This document shows positions 1 through 8,156 of a stretch of 51,844 bases of DNA, in pieces (positions within the stretch are counted from its first letter, which is position 1; each line of letters starts with the position of its first letter). The notes below the pieces were generated by a model that was given only the letters and a program-made list of their open reading frames with translations, did not search any database and was not told where the DNA came from. The position numbers and the translations under genes are program-made. Source of the stretch: Allorhizocola rhizosphaerae (lineage in GTDB: Bacteria > Actinomycetota > Actinomycetes > Mycobacteriales > Micromonosporaceae); assembly GCF_003426775.1 (NCBI RefSeq), contig NZ_QJUG01000030.1, positions 1-51,844 on the forward strand, given 5' to 3'.

Positions 1-43
1 TGATCAGCATTGTCCACCGCCGACACGATCGGCACCATCGGCC

Positions 44-189
44 TTACCCCTCGGATTCAAACCGCAGCCGCCGGGCCACCACATCAGCGGCCACATCACG
101 CAACCGCCGGTCATGAACGTAGGCATAAGCACGCAGCCGGGTCGCGGCCCGGCGACGGCCCCGCCCGAACGCCAGCCGCGCGAGAGGTG
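44..189 (-). pseudogene. ANTAR-domain C-terminal remnant
   Basis: The last 35 or so codons before the stop at 44 read like the end of an ANTAR RNA-binding domain: an LRAYA segment, then HDRRLRDVAADVVARRL, which matches the family pattern of aromatic/alanine-spaced helices followed by nRrLrdVAxdVV. Upstream of this the frame becomes arginine-rich and runs into the end of the DUF5994 gene without the rest of the domain or any GAF/PAS module. It therefore looks like the 3-prime end of a truncated antiterminator gene. I recall DUF5994 and ANTAR genes being neighbours in other actinomycetes, which supports a once-intact pair. Confidence 0.5.
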
Positions 190-753
190 CTAGGCCGACG
201 CCAAGCGCTGCAGGGTGCCGGTCAGGCGCGCAGCAGTTACTACCAGCGGGCCCCCGTCGCGCTCCCACACACCCCGCGCGGTATCACCGGCACCGGAACG
301 TGGCAAGGTGCCCAAGCGGGCCAGAATGTGCTGAGCACGAACCAGGTTGCCGGTCGTAGCGGCCAGCAGCATCGCCGCGTCGGCGGTACCTGGCTCGGTG
401 CCGGGGGCGACGACGAGCAGATCCACCCGGTCTCCGTTGTCACACAAGGCGGTGATCAGGCTGACCGGCTGGCTGCCGAAGTATCCCAGCCGCAGCACCC
501 GGTCGGCGACCCACAAGCGACGCGGCCGGCTGTCCCAGCCGTGCATGCTGAGCACCAGCCGGTTGACCGGCCCGCGTAGCCCGTCGATGGCCAGCACGAG
601 CCCGGGTAGCTCGGCGACCGGATCGGTGGATCGGGGCCACCAGCCCCCGTCGAGCAGGGTCCGGCGTGCCCCGGTCGGCTCCATCCGCAGGCGTGGCACC
701 GACGGAGACATGGGCGAGGCGGCGATGTGCCTGCGCAGCGTGCTGGTTGTCAT
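190..753 (-). CDS. DUF5994 family protein
   Basis: A 187-aa protein of unknown function matching the DUF5994 family of actinomycetes. Visible family features are an N-terminal RLRMEP segment, LDGGWWPRS near residues 31-39, a central LSMHGWDSRPRRLW block and a C-terminal segment with paired leucine-rich helices. No enzyme motif, signal peptide or membrane segment is visible. The ATG at 751-753 was chosen because a strong GGAAGGA ribosome binding site lies 7-13 nt upstream; a longer frame to 1041 is arginine-rich and not protein-like. It ends directly against the ANTAR remnant. Function is unknown; the neighbourhood suggests a stress or dormancy role, which is only inference. Confidence 0.75.
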   Translation of the reverse strand: MTTSTLRRHIAASPMSPSVPRLRMEPTGARRTLLDGGWWPRSTDPVAELPGLVLAIDGLRGPVNRLVLSMHGWDSRPRRLWVADRVLRLGYFGSQPVSLITALCDNGDRVDLLVVAPGTEPGTADAAMLLAATTGNLVRAQHILARLGTLPRSGAGDTARGVWERDGGPLVVTAARLTGTLQRLASA

Positions 754-833
754 GGCGTTGGTTTCCTTCCCGCCGGCGCGGTGGTCCGAGTCTGCTCGCA
801 GCAGCCGGCGTGGCAGCTGTTGCGCCGCAACGG

Positions 834-1208
834 TTAGTGGACGCGGCGCGTGTGGCGGCGCAGTTGGGTGATGCGGGCCGCCCCGACCACCATGACCGCG
901 ATCGCGGTGCCGACGCTGGCGATCAGCAAAGCGAGGGCCAGTGGCACGTCGCCGTGCAGCCACAGGAAGCTGACCTCGACACTGCGGGTGTTTTGCAACA
1001 TGAAGATGATGAGCACCACGAGGGTGAGCGCGGCGGCGCACACCCCGAACCAGGTGGCGCTGAGGCGGGTGTGTGGCGGCGATGCCGGCGAGGAGGGCAC
1101 GCTGAGGCCCTCGTCAGCGGTCGGCCCAGTGGGCCTGGCGGTCGCCGGCTCGATGGTTGGGGCGGCGGGATTGGTGGGCGTGCTGGAAAGGCGTTGCTCA
1201 ACGGACAT
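834..1208 (-). CDS. LapA-like (DUF1049) two-helix membrane protein
   Basis: A 124-aa membrane protein. An N-terminal stretch of about 55 residues rich in Pro, Thr and Ala is followed by a first transmembrane helix (WFGVCAAALTLVVLIIFMLQN), a short NTRSVEVSFLWLHGDVPL linker and a second helix, ending in a basic tail RRHTRRVH. The NTrsVevsFlw-helix arrangement is the LapA/DUF1049 signature; in Gram-negative bacteria LapA acts in lipopolysaccharide assembly, but in actinomycetes its role is unknown. The ATG at 1206-1208 has a GGAGAG-type binding site upstream; the frame stays open to 1367 but the extension is not conserved-looking. It reads toward the DUF5994 gene with an 80-nt gap and may be cotranscribed with it. 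Confidence 0.7.
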   Translation of the reverse strand: MSVEQRLSSTPTNPAAPTIEPATARPTGPTADEGLSVPSSPASPPHTRLSATWFGVCAAALTLVVLIIFMLQNTRSVEVSFLWLHGDVPLALALLIASVGTAIAVMVVGAARITQLRRHTRRVH

Positions 1209-1546
1209 GACGATCCACTCTCCGGTGCGATTTGCCGGGTTGGCTGGCACCTCAGGAGTGGGATGTCGTCGATTCCGGGATAATCCCATCGTACGCCTGT
1301 TCGGTGCATAAAGCCTCATCGCGCAACGCGCGGAATTCCCCTTGCACGGCCGAACTCGGCCCACCACCCTGGGCGGCTTGTTGCACCGTGAGGGTGATGG
1401 GCCTGTCTATCGCATCAGCGTGCCGTCACTGCGCCCGCTCGCCGAGGTCGGCCGCGACCGATTGGTCGACCTGCTCGGCCCCGCCGGCCCAATCCGATCG
1501 ACGACGGGCGGTCGGCGACCGCACCGCCCTATGGCTGACGGACGGT
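1209..1546. other. Gap with no confident gene; one GC3-biased stretch
   Basis: No intact gene is supported here. On the plus strand, 1312-1500 is open and its third codon positions are strongly GC-rich, as in real genes of this genome; the peptide includes LLHREGDGPVYRISVPSL. It has no convincing start and I recognise no family, so it may be a fragment of a lost gene. Confidence 0.3.
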
Positions 1547-1748
1547 TTACCGGATGCTGGTTCTGCTGCGGCGGCGGCTTGACAAGCCTGACACCAAAGC
1601 GATGCCCACGGCTGCCAGGACGACCTGGATCAGGATTTCGGTCCAGTCAATACCTGGGTGTCGGCAATGCCCGCCCCACGGGCGATGGCTGTGCCCAGCA
1701 GAGCGGCGCCGATGCCGACGACGATCGGCCAGTGCCCTGAGCGGCATG
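1547..1748 (-). pseudogene. Frameshifted GlsB/YeaQ/YmgE family remnant
   Basis: Two minus-strand frames together spell the C-terminal half of a GlsB/YeaQ-type (transglycosylase-associated) small membrane stress protein. One frame gives HWPIVVGIGAALLGTAIARGAGIADT; after a one-base loss near 1655-1658 the other gives PGIDWTEILIQVVLAAVGIALVSGL. Family proteins are about 85 aa with these two helices in one frame. The N-terminal helix is missing, because a TGA sits just upstream of the first piece. The gene is therefore truncated and frameshifted, or the read has an indel plus a real truncation. Confidence 0.6.
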
Positions 1749-2413
1749 CTCAGGTGCGCTGCGCCCCGGTCTGGGGCCGTGCTCAGCTGCCTTCTGGCCG
1801 GACTCGCGATGAAGAGACGACCGGTGCCGTTGCGGTCACTGTGGTGGCCGGCAACTGTGGTGTCGCTGCGGTGACCAGAGCAGCGGGCGGCTGCGAATCT
1901 TCGTGGGTGATGATCGTGGCTGCCGCCGCCGAAGCGAGGGCGAGATGGACCGTTCTGCTGTCCAGGACGTGTTTGGTCGTTATGCGTCGGCGCAGGCGGC
2001 GTTCGGGCTTCACCCGCCGGGATTGCATCGCTGTGGAAACGACCGGTGCTGTTCGCATTGTGGGCAGACGCATCCTGTTCTGCGCGCCGTCACGGCGGGC
2101 AGCCGGGTCGTCCCCTTCGGCCAGTGGGATGGCCCCGCCGCACCATTCCGGTGCGGCGGCGCGTGCCCCCGCCGATACAAGCCCATCGCCGCCCCGAAAC
2201 CCGGCACCTGACACCAGCCGAGAAGGTCTTCCGCATCCAATCAGGACAGACACTGCCACCATGCGGCCGGCATGCCGCCGGCGGTACCCGCACCGGCGCC
2301 GACGGCGGCGTGATTGCACCGCACGGCGGCAGCGCGCCGGGGTAGCTCACACGCATGGTTGGAAAGATCCGCTTGTGGGCAACGGCAACGCATCCGACGA
2401 GGAGGTAGCAAAG
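1749..2413. other. Gene-poor stretch, no supported feature
   Basis: Several overlapping frames are open on both strands, but none combines a ribosome binding site, a biased third codon position and a recognisable fold. A plus-strand frame from 1945 contains CxxCG-like cysteines but its codon use is only weakly gene-like. I see nothing here that I can support. Confidence 0.3.
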
Positions 2414-2572
2414 ATGATGCCTGAACTCGATGAGCCCTTTGGCCGGCGTCGCTGGGATCCGCTTGAGAGCGTCACGCAACCGCTGATGGGCGAAACCGGA
2501 TCACAGCCGGAACCCGGCGCCGACGGTGAAGGTGGCCAGCCATCGGCCGGATCGGCAGCCACATCGTCCTGA
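2414..2572 (+). CDS. Small acidic hypothetical protein (52 aa)
   Basis: A 52-residue ORF starting MMPELDEPFGRRRWDPLES and ending in a Gly/Ser/Pro-rich tail. The main support is a strong GGAGG at 2401-2405 placed 8 nt before the ATG. The start was chosen for that spacing; the same frame is open far upstream but reads as arginine-rich non-coding sequence. The protein is soluble, acidic and probably disordered, with no domain I recognise. It lies between gene-poor DNA and a convergent hemerythrin gene. Confidence 0.4.
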   Translation: MMPELDEPFGRRRWDPLESVTQPLMGETGSQPEPGADGEGGQPSAGSAATSS

Positions 2573-2640
2573 ACAAATGACATGGCCGATGGCAGGAGCT
2601 CCTGGCGGGTGCGCCGCCGGACACCGCCGTGCGGCGCGTT

Positions 2641-3258
2641 CTACATATATGTCTTGCGGCCGGTGGCCAGGTCACGGATCTTGTCGATGGCGCCCAGGAT
2701 CGCGTCGGTGAGTTTGTTCCACGGCGGCCGTTGAGGCGCCCCGGGATGCGCTCGGCTTGGGGCGGCCTCTCGCGCCACCTCCACCCGGTTTCCGAGCCGG
2801 ATGAGATCCACCTCGCTCACCGCGGACAGCAGGTGGGGAAAGATGTCCCTTTCGCAGGTCTGCCGGTGGCGCTGCCATCCGGTGGCGATCGCCTGAATCG
2901 ATTGGCGGAAGGCTTGGCTTCCAGGCCGGACGACCCCCAATGATGTCAAGTCCTGCAGAAGCGTCTGGTCATGCTCGATCTGCCGGTCGGCGACACCGTT
3001 TGCCTGTCCGGGAAACAGCTTGTCCGCCACCGGGTACAGGTACTGGCGCTCGGCCGAAAGATGCCTGGTGATCGCTGCGGTGACACAATCGGCCTGTCTG
3101 CGGTCGGGTATCGGTGCGCTCGCCAGCTCGGCGATCCGATCCGCCAGTTCCTCGTGGTCGTCAGCGAGAACAGCGATGATGCTGCGGCCTGGCGGTACAT
3201 ATTGGTAGGTCTTGTTCTCGCCGGGCAACACGGGCAGCGGCGGCAGATAGGTTTTCAC
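2641..3258 (-). CDS. Hemerythrin HHE-domain protein
   Basis: A protein of about 205 aa with a hemerythrin-type four-helix bundle that should bind a di-iron centre and act in O2, NO or iron sensing or handling in the cytosol. Candidate iron ligands are the His in LADDHEELADRI, the His and Glu in RHLSAERQYLYP, the His in IEHDQTLL and the His and Glu in RHRQTCERDIFP. A C-terminal tail of about 45 residues is Pro/Arg-rich and ends with a helix. I placed the start at the GTG at 3258, behind a weak GCAGG; a TTG at 3291 would add 11 residues including a CGHCC motif, which could be real. It is convergent with the small ORF ending at 2572. Confidence 0.75.
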   Translation of the reverse strand: MKTYLPPLPVLPGENKTYQYVPPGRSIIAVLADDHEELADRIAELASAPIPDRRQADCVTAAITRHLSAERQYLYPVADKLFPGQANGVADRQIEHDQTLLQDLTSLGVVRPGSQAFRQSIQAIATGWQRHRQTCERDIFPHLLSAVSEVDLIRLGNRVEVAREAAPSRAHPGAPQRPPWNKLTDAILGAIDKIRDLATGRKTYM

Positions 3259-3715
3259 CCTGCAGCAATGCCCACACCGGGCAGTGTTCAACCAAACGTG
3301 TGATGCAGCCCCGGCTCTTGACCCGGCCCGCCGGTCAGGTCACCATGCCCGACCACCGGCTCCGTGGGCATCCCGACCCGCCCGCGCCCGTCTGTCGGCG
3401 ATCCATATCGGATGCCGCAGGCCCGCGTGGCGGCGGTCGTGTCCGTCCCTTTTGCGGAGTGAGCCGACCTGAAAACGCAGCGCCTGCCGCGGGCCCGGCG
3501 GGCAGGACACACCCTGTGGGCGGTGCCCGGTCGGGCGTGGGATGCTTGGGTTCTCCCAGCGAAGGCCATACAGCAATGACAGCACCAGTTGTCCGTGTCA
3601 TACCCCTGCAGATACAAGCACGCGCATGCCGGCCCTTATCGCCGTGCCTGCCGGCACCGCAGATCGCCTGGCCGGATGCCCCGTGTGGCTGGCCGCCGGA
3701 TGCGGACGGTGGACG
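3259..3715. other. Divergent intergenic region, nothing identified
   Basis: This 457-nt stretch separates the minus-strand hemerythrin gene from the plus-strand PPK2 gene and should hold both promoters. Frames on both strands are open but arginine- and proline-rich and carry no recognisable domain. I see no clear repeat or operator. Confidence 0.3.
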
Positions 3716-4732
3716 ATGAGCCAAGACATCGGGATCCGCCAGGGCGAAGACGGTAGCGCCGACCGGATTGAGACCGTGCACGCCCCCGCACCCGCCGGTG
3801 AGCCAGAACGACAACCACATCGGGTCAGCGGGCAGCTGCTGGAGAAACTGGGCGACTACCGGGTGATCGACGACGACGATGACGACCCGGTCCTGGTCAC
3901 CCAGGACGGCAATCCGGTCGACACCTGGCGCGAAGGCTACCCCTACGAACAGCGCCTGAGCCGCGACGAATACGAACGCGACAAACGCGCGCTGCAGATC
4001 GAACTGCTCAAGCTGCAACACTGGATCAAGACCTCGGGCGAACGGCTCATGGTGCTCTTCGAAGGGCGAGACGCGGCAGGCAAGGGCGGCACCATCAAAA
4101 GGTTCATGGAGCACCTCAACCCCCGCGGGGCCCGGGTCGTGGCATTGGAGAAACCCAGCGAGCGAGAAGCCACCCAATGGTACTTCCAGCGCTACCTCGC
4201 CCATCTGCCCGCCGCAGGCGAAATGGTGTTCTTCGACCGGTCCTGGTACAACCGTGCCGGAGTCGAACGGGTCATGGGCTACTGCAGCCGCACCGAATAC
4301 CTGGAATTCATGCGCCAGGCACCCGAACTGGAACGGATGCTGGTGCGCTCCGGCATCCACCTGGTCAAGTTCTGGTTCTCGGTATCACGCCGGGAGCAGC
4401 AGACCCGCTTCCTCATCCGCCAGGTCGACCCGGTACGGCGATGGAAACTCTCACCCACCGACCTGGCCTCCCTGGACCAGTGGGACGACTACACCGAAGC
4501 CAAAGAGGCCATGTTCTTCTACAGCGACACCGCCGACGCGCCATGGACCCTCATCAAAAGCAACGACAAGAAACGAGCCCGGATCCAAGCCATGCGCCAC
4601 CTGCTCAGCCAGCTCGAATACGCCGGCAAGGACACCGGCCTGGTCGGCACCCCGGACCCGCTGCTCGTCGGCCGGGCCTCACAGCTATTCGAAGACGACG
4701 AACAGCCCATACACCAGTTCCCGCAGCTTTGA
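3716..4732 (+). CDS. ppk2: Polyphosphate kinase 2 (PPK2) family protein
   Basis: A 338-aa cytosolic PPK2 enzyme, which transfers phosphate between polyphosphate and nucleotides. The Walker A-like loop EGRDAAGKGG lies near residues 118-127, followed by FMEHLNPRGARVVAL, the Walker B/lid block VFFDRSWYNRAGVERVMG and the C-terminal PWTLIKSNDKKRAR segment; all are hallmark PPK2 motifs. An acidic DDDDDD run occurs around residue 54. The ATG at 3716 was chosen because the conserved region begins about 40 residues later and upstream sequence is unlike the family. Substrate preference (GDP or ADP) cannot be read from sequence alone. It stands alone, in a neighbourhood of stress-type genes. Confidence 0.92.
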   Translation: MSQDIGIRQGEDGSADRIETVHAPAPAGEPERQPHRVSGQLLEKLGDYRVIDDDDDDPVLVTQDGNPVDTWREGYPYEQRLSRDEYERDKRALQIELLKLQHWIKTSGERLMVLFEGRDAAGKGGTIKRFMEHLNPRGARVVALEKPSEREATQWYFQRYLAHLPAAGEMVFFDRSWYNRAGVERVMGYCSRTEYLEFMRQAPELERMLVRSGIHLVKFWFSVSRREQQTRFLIRQVDPVRRWKLSPTDLASLDQWDDYTEAKEAMFFYSDTADAPWTLIKSNDKKRARIQAMRHLLSQLEYAGKDTGLVGTPDPLLVGRASQLFEDDEQPIHQFPQL

Positions 4733-4963
4733 CCCATCCCCAAACGCGCCGGTGGATTCCTGGCCTGCCAGCGGCGAGTCCCTGGCCGGCTTGGGGGACA
4801 TGCAGCGCCGAGGACGTTCGGTACCCTGTCGCGTAGAGGCTCGGCGGCGGGCTGGAACACCCGCTGAGAAGCGGATTCAATTCCGGCGAAATCCCCCTTC
4901 AAATCCGCGATGACAGCCTGTGCGCAACTGTCAAGGGCAACGAAGAACGAAGGAGGACCATCG

Positions 4964-5038
4964 TTGAGCAGCCTTACGGCCCTGCCCGTTCACGGTGGCG
5001 CGTTACGACAAGACCGCGGCTTGGAGGCCGAAGCATGA
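4964..5038 (+). CDS. Putative 24-codon leader ORF before the PLD-like gene
   Basis: A TTG-started ORF of 24 codons with an excellent AAGGAGG binding site at 4950-4956. Its TGA overlaps the ATG of the next gene (ATGA), the arrangement used for translational coupling. The peptide begins MSSLTALPVHGG and has no known family. It could be a coupling leader or chance, since the downstream gene also has its own GGAGG. Confidence 0.35.
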   Translation: MSSLTALPVHGGALRQDRGLEAEA

Positions 5039-6243
5039 GGCCTCAAGCTGTCGTCGCCGGCCTGGTGCTCGCGCTGGGCATCGTCTCGGCGCCCTCGTCG
5101 GCCACGGCGGAGGTCTCCGCGACTCGCACAGCGTCCGCGGTGATCGCCGGCTATCCCGTCTGGGCCCACTTCACCAACCCCACCTCGGGCCGCGACTACA
5201 CCATCCACCACGAGCTGGAGCGCCTGATCAAGTCCGCGCCCTCCGGCTCCACCATCCGCGGCGCCATCCACTCCCTGAGCATCGACTGGATCGCCGATGC
5301 GCTGGTCGCCGCACAGAATCGCGGGGTGAAAGTGCTGGTGGTGATCGACGGGAAGAACCTGACCTCAACAGACCCGTCGGTCGCGACGATCAGGCGCCTG
5401 ACCAACCACAAATTCTGCGAGTACGGCGAGAGCGGGCACGGCTGCATCAGCACCAGCCAGGACGGTGACATGCACACCAAGATGTTCACCTTCACCTCGA
5501 CCCGGGATCCCCACGGTGTGGCCCGCGGCAACGTCTCCTGGTTCGGCTCAGCGAACCTGACCTACGCCAGCGGCACCGACGCGTTCAACAATGCCATCAC
5601 CGTCTACGGCGACGCAGGCTTGATGAACGGCCTCAACGCCAACTTCACCGACATGTACAACCAGCGCCACTTCACCGGCAACGACTACTACGACGCGGCC
5701 ACCAACCGCGGCTACTACCTCTCCTCCGCCGCCGACGTCTACGCTTCGCCCGAGGGCACCGGCCAGACCGACACGATTGTCAACCGTCTCAACGACATTA
5801 CCCCCGACGCCGAGTGCCGCCTGCGCGTCGGCATGGCCTCGATCACCGCCGGCCGTCCCGAACTGGTAAACCAGGTCAAGCGCCTCAAGGCGGGCGGCTG
5901 CCGCGTCTGGATGGTCGTCGGCGACGACGGTAGCGGCGCCATCTCCATGAACCAGGCCGTCTACAACGATCTGCTCGACGCCGGCGTGGCGATCCACAAG
6001 AAGAACAAGGTGCACGACAAGTTTTTCCTCGCCTACGCCAAGTACGACACCGCCTACCGGTGGCGGGTCTACACCGGTTCACAGAACTGGACCCAGGACG
6101 CCCTGAACGAAAACGATGAGATCTTCGTCAAAATGGCGCCCGAGAGCTCCAGCCACCCCCTGTACGACGGCTACTACGCGCACTTCAACGACGCCTACAA
6201 CAACGGCGTGGCCTGTACCAAGGCCAACTACCCCTGCCGGTGA
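5035..6243 (+). CDS. Secreted phospholipase D-like protein
   Basis: A 402-aa exported protein. Residues 1-26 are a Sec signal peptide ending in SATA. Two PLD-type half-sites are present: HTKMFTFT with the downstream WFGSANLT segment, and HDKFFLAY with the downstream VYTGSQNWT segment. Both keep the catalytic His and Lys of HxKx4D but lack the Asp at its usual place, as I recall for some other secreted actinomycete PLD-like proteins. Phosphodiester hydrolysis, perhaps of phospholipid or nucleic acid, is the likely role; substrate is unknown. The start has GGAGG 8 nt upstream and overlaps the leader ORF by 4 nt. A hairpin at 6273-6291 follows the stop. Confidence 0.85.
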   Translation: MRPQAVVAGLVLALGIVSAPSSATAEVSATRTASAVIAGYPVWAHFTNPTSGRDYTIHHELERLIKSAPSGSTIRGAIHSLSIDWIADALVAAQNRGVKVLVVIDGKNLTSTDPSVATIRRLTNHKFCEYGESGHGCISTSQDGDMHTKMFTFTSTRDPHGVARGNVSWFGSANLTYASGTDAFNNAITVYGDAGLMNGLNANFTDMYNQRHFTGNDYYDAATNRGYYLSSAADVYASPEGTGQTDTIVNRLNDITPDAECRLRVGMASITAGRPELVNQVKRLKAGGCRVWMVVGDDGSGAISMNQAVYNDLLDAGVAIHKKNKVHDKFFLAYAKYDTAYRWRVYTGSQNWTQDALNENDEIFVKMAPESSSHPLYDGYYAHFNDAYNNGVACTKANYPCR

Positions 6244-6272
6244 GCTCAAGTTCTGCCCGACTTCACTTCTCC

Positions 6273-6291
6273 GACCGGCGTGAGGCCGGTC
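6273..6291 (+). terminator. Hairpin after the PLD-like gene
   Basis: A perfect 7-bp stem (GACCGGC/GCCGGTC) with a GTGAG loop begins 30 nt after the stop codon. No T-tract follows, so termination is plausible but not certain. Confidence 0.45.
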
Positions 6292-6363
6292 ACGGCGGTT
6301 GTGCGTAATCCTCCACAGTGGACACCGCCACTTACGCCTAACGTTCTGGGTCGCAAGCCGGAC

Positions 6364-6390
6364 GCGCCCCTGCGGTCCCCGCAGGGGCGC
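6364..6390 (+). terminator. Perfect 12-bp hairpin in the PLD/SGNH gap
   Basis: GCGCCCCTGCGG and its exact complement flank a TCC loop. It sits 32 nt upstream of the SGNH gene start codon, so it is either a terminator for the PLD-like gene or a structure in the 5-prime leader of the SGNH gene. Confidence 0.45.
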
Positions 6391-6421
6391 CGAGCCGGTA
6401 CACGTACCCGGAAGGAACTCC

Positions 6422-8146
6422 ATGCGAACGACATCTGTCCAACGCCTGCGGCGTTTGGCGGTGGTAACTGCTGCAGCGATCGCGCTCTGCGGCAGTACCG
6501 CCGTCGCGGCGGCGGCTCCAGCTTTCGCCGTGGAAGGCGGGCAACCGGCCATCCTGCAGATCGGCGACAGCTTCGCCTCGGGTGAGGGCGGCGGCTGGAA
6601 AGGCAACTCCAACAACGGCTCCGGCAACCGGAGCGGCACCGACATGGCAGCGTACCTCGAAGACGGTACCTGGAAATATGATCCTCACAGGGTTTACCAC
6701 CACCGCTCGTTCTGGAACCACCAGGATTCCTGGGCCGACGGCTGTCACGAATCGCTGCACGCGCCGATCCGCAGCCTGAAGAACAGCCATCCCGGCGACT
6801 ACACGGTGCTGTGGAACTTCGCCTGTTCCGGCGCGCACACCCGCAACCTTTGGAAGCTGGACTCCGGCGGCGAGTCGTACAACGGCCGCCTGCCTCAGTT
6901 GCACAACTTCCAGGCGGCCATCGGCGATCCGCAGGACCTGAAGCTGATCGCGATCTCGGCCGGGGGCAACGACGCCGGGTTCGGCGACGCGATCCGGACG
7001 TGCCTGAAGGCATGGGGATACAAGCATGTGGCGGGGCCGGTCACCGGTCCGTTCGACGAGATATGCCACGACGACGTGCGCGACGACATTGTGCCCAGGG
7101 TCAAGGACGTGTACTACAACCTGACCAAGACGGTGAAGCAGGTGCGTGAGGAACTGGCCCTGGCGGGCCAGGCCCAAGGCTCGTATCGCATTGTGCTGCA
7201 AGGCTATCCGACGATCCTGCCGACCGAGGCCAATGACTGGAGCTACGCGGAGGACAACTGGGCCAACCGGTGCTACGTCACTCGCGAGGACTCGAAATGG
7301 ATCAACGAGAACTTCGTGACCCGGCTCAACCGCATGGTGCGCGCCGTCGCCGAGGAACAGTCGGTCGGCTTCATCGACAACACCGACGCGTTTGTGGGGC
7401 ACCGCCTCTGCGAGTACGGCACGGTCAGGGGTTCGGCGGCCGCGGCGTCGTCCGCCAACGCCGAATGGGTGCGCTTCGTGGACGTGAACATCAGCGTCGG
7501 GAGCGTGCTGTGGGACGTGATCAAGAAGCTCGCGCCGCCGAACGGGCACTGGCCCCTCTACGACGAGGAGGTTGCCGACATGCTGAACTCGCAGCGGCAC
7601 GTGTCCGAGTCGTTCCACCCGAACTACTGGGGCCAGCAGGCCCTCGGCGAATGCCTGAGCCTGTACTTCCACAACACCACCGGCCCGGCCAAGGTCCGTT
7701 GCTACAACGGCGGTGGCCAGGCGGGCACCGTGGATCAGATGGCGATCGCGTCGCTGGGCGGCACACCGACCATCGTGGACGATCCAACCCCGAACCTCGC
7801 GATCCCGCAGGACGGGATTCTGCAGCGCGAGATCGTGGTGCCCGACAGTGTGCCGCCCGGGTTCTATGTGGCACCGTTCCTGGACCTGACGCATCCGCGC
7901 AAGGGCCAGCTGCGGATCAGCCTGCTGCACCGCGAGACGGGCACCATCTTCACGATCCGCGACTACAACCCGGTCGACACCGGGGCCTGGTATGACTGGC
8001 GCTGGCCGCTGGACTACAGCCACTCCATCTTCTGGCCCCCACCGCCCATCAAGGACCCGTCCGGGCACTGGCTGCTGACCATCGCCGAGCACACCGAGGA
8101 TGGCTTCAGCGGTACCTTCAACGGCTGGAACATGCGGGTGTACTAA
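6422..8146 (+). CDS. Secreted SGNH-type hydrolase with C-terminal P-domain
   Basis: A 574-aa secreted esterase/lipase-like protein. A Sec signal peptide spans residues 1-36. The SGNH fold shows block I GDSFASGEGG (nucleophile Ser50), a FACSGA block, block III SAGGNDAGFG and block V SESFHPNYWG with the catalytic His. From about residue 455 the C-terminus reads as a proprotein-convertase P-domain: IPQDGILQREIVVPDS, DLTHPRKGQLRISLLH and GHWLLTIAEHTEDGFSGTFNGW. P-domains usually accompany proteases, so this pairing is uncommon. The ATG at 6422 has GGAAGGA 6 nt upstream. It converges on the LLM gene with only 10 nt between stops. The ester or polymer substrate is unknown. Confidence 0.85.
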   Translation: MRTTSVQRLRRLAVVTAAAIALCGSTAVAAAAPAFAVEGGQPAILQIGDSFASGEGGGWKGNSNNGSGNRSGTDMAAYLEDGTWKYDPHRVYHHRSFWNHQDSWADGCHESLHAPIRSLKNSHPGDYTVLWNFACSGAHTRNLWKLDSGGESYNGRLPQLHNFQAAIGDPQDLKLIAISAGGNDAGFGDAIRTCLKAWGYKHVAGPVTGPFDEICHDDVRDDIVPRVKDVYYNLTKTVKQVREELALAGQAQGSYRIVLQGYPTILPTEANDWSYAEDNWANRCYVTREDSKWINENFVTRLNRMVRAVAEEQSVGFIDNTDAFVGHRLCEYGTVRGSAAAASSANAEWVRFVDVNISVGSVLWDVIKKLAPPNGHWPLYDEEVADMLNSQRHVSESFHPNYWGQQALGECLSLYFHNTTGPAKVRCYNGGGQAGTVDQMAIASLGGTPTIVDDPTPNLAIPQDGILQREIVVPDSVPPGFYVAPFLDLTHPRKGQLRISLLHRETGTIFTIRDYNPVDTGAWYDWRWPLDYSHSIFWPPPPIKDPSGHWLLTIAEHTEDGFSGTFNGWNMRVY

Positions 8147-8156
8147 CCAAAGAAGT

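Noticed and set aside
1903-2211. A 102-codon plus-strand frame with CxxCG-like cysteines
   Set aside because: Codon third positions are only weakly biased, no binding site is clear, and the Cys pattern does not match a known zinc ribbon.
4740-4800. A terminator after PPK2 (CCCCAA and TTGGGG arms)
   Set aside because: The arms pair only with a four-base bulge and a long loop; not convincing.
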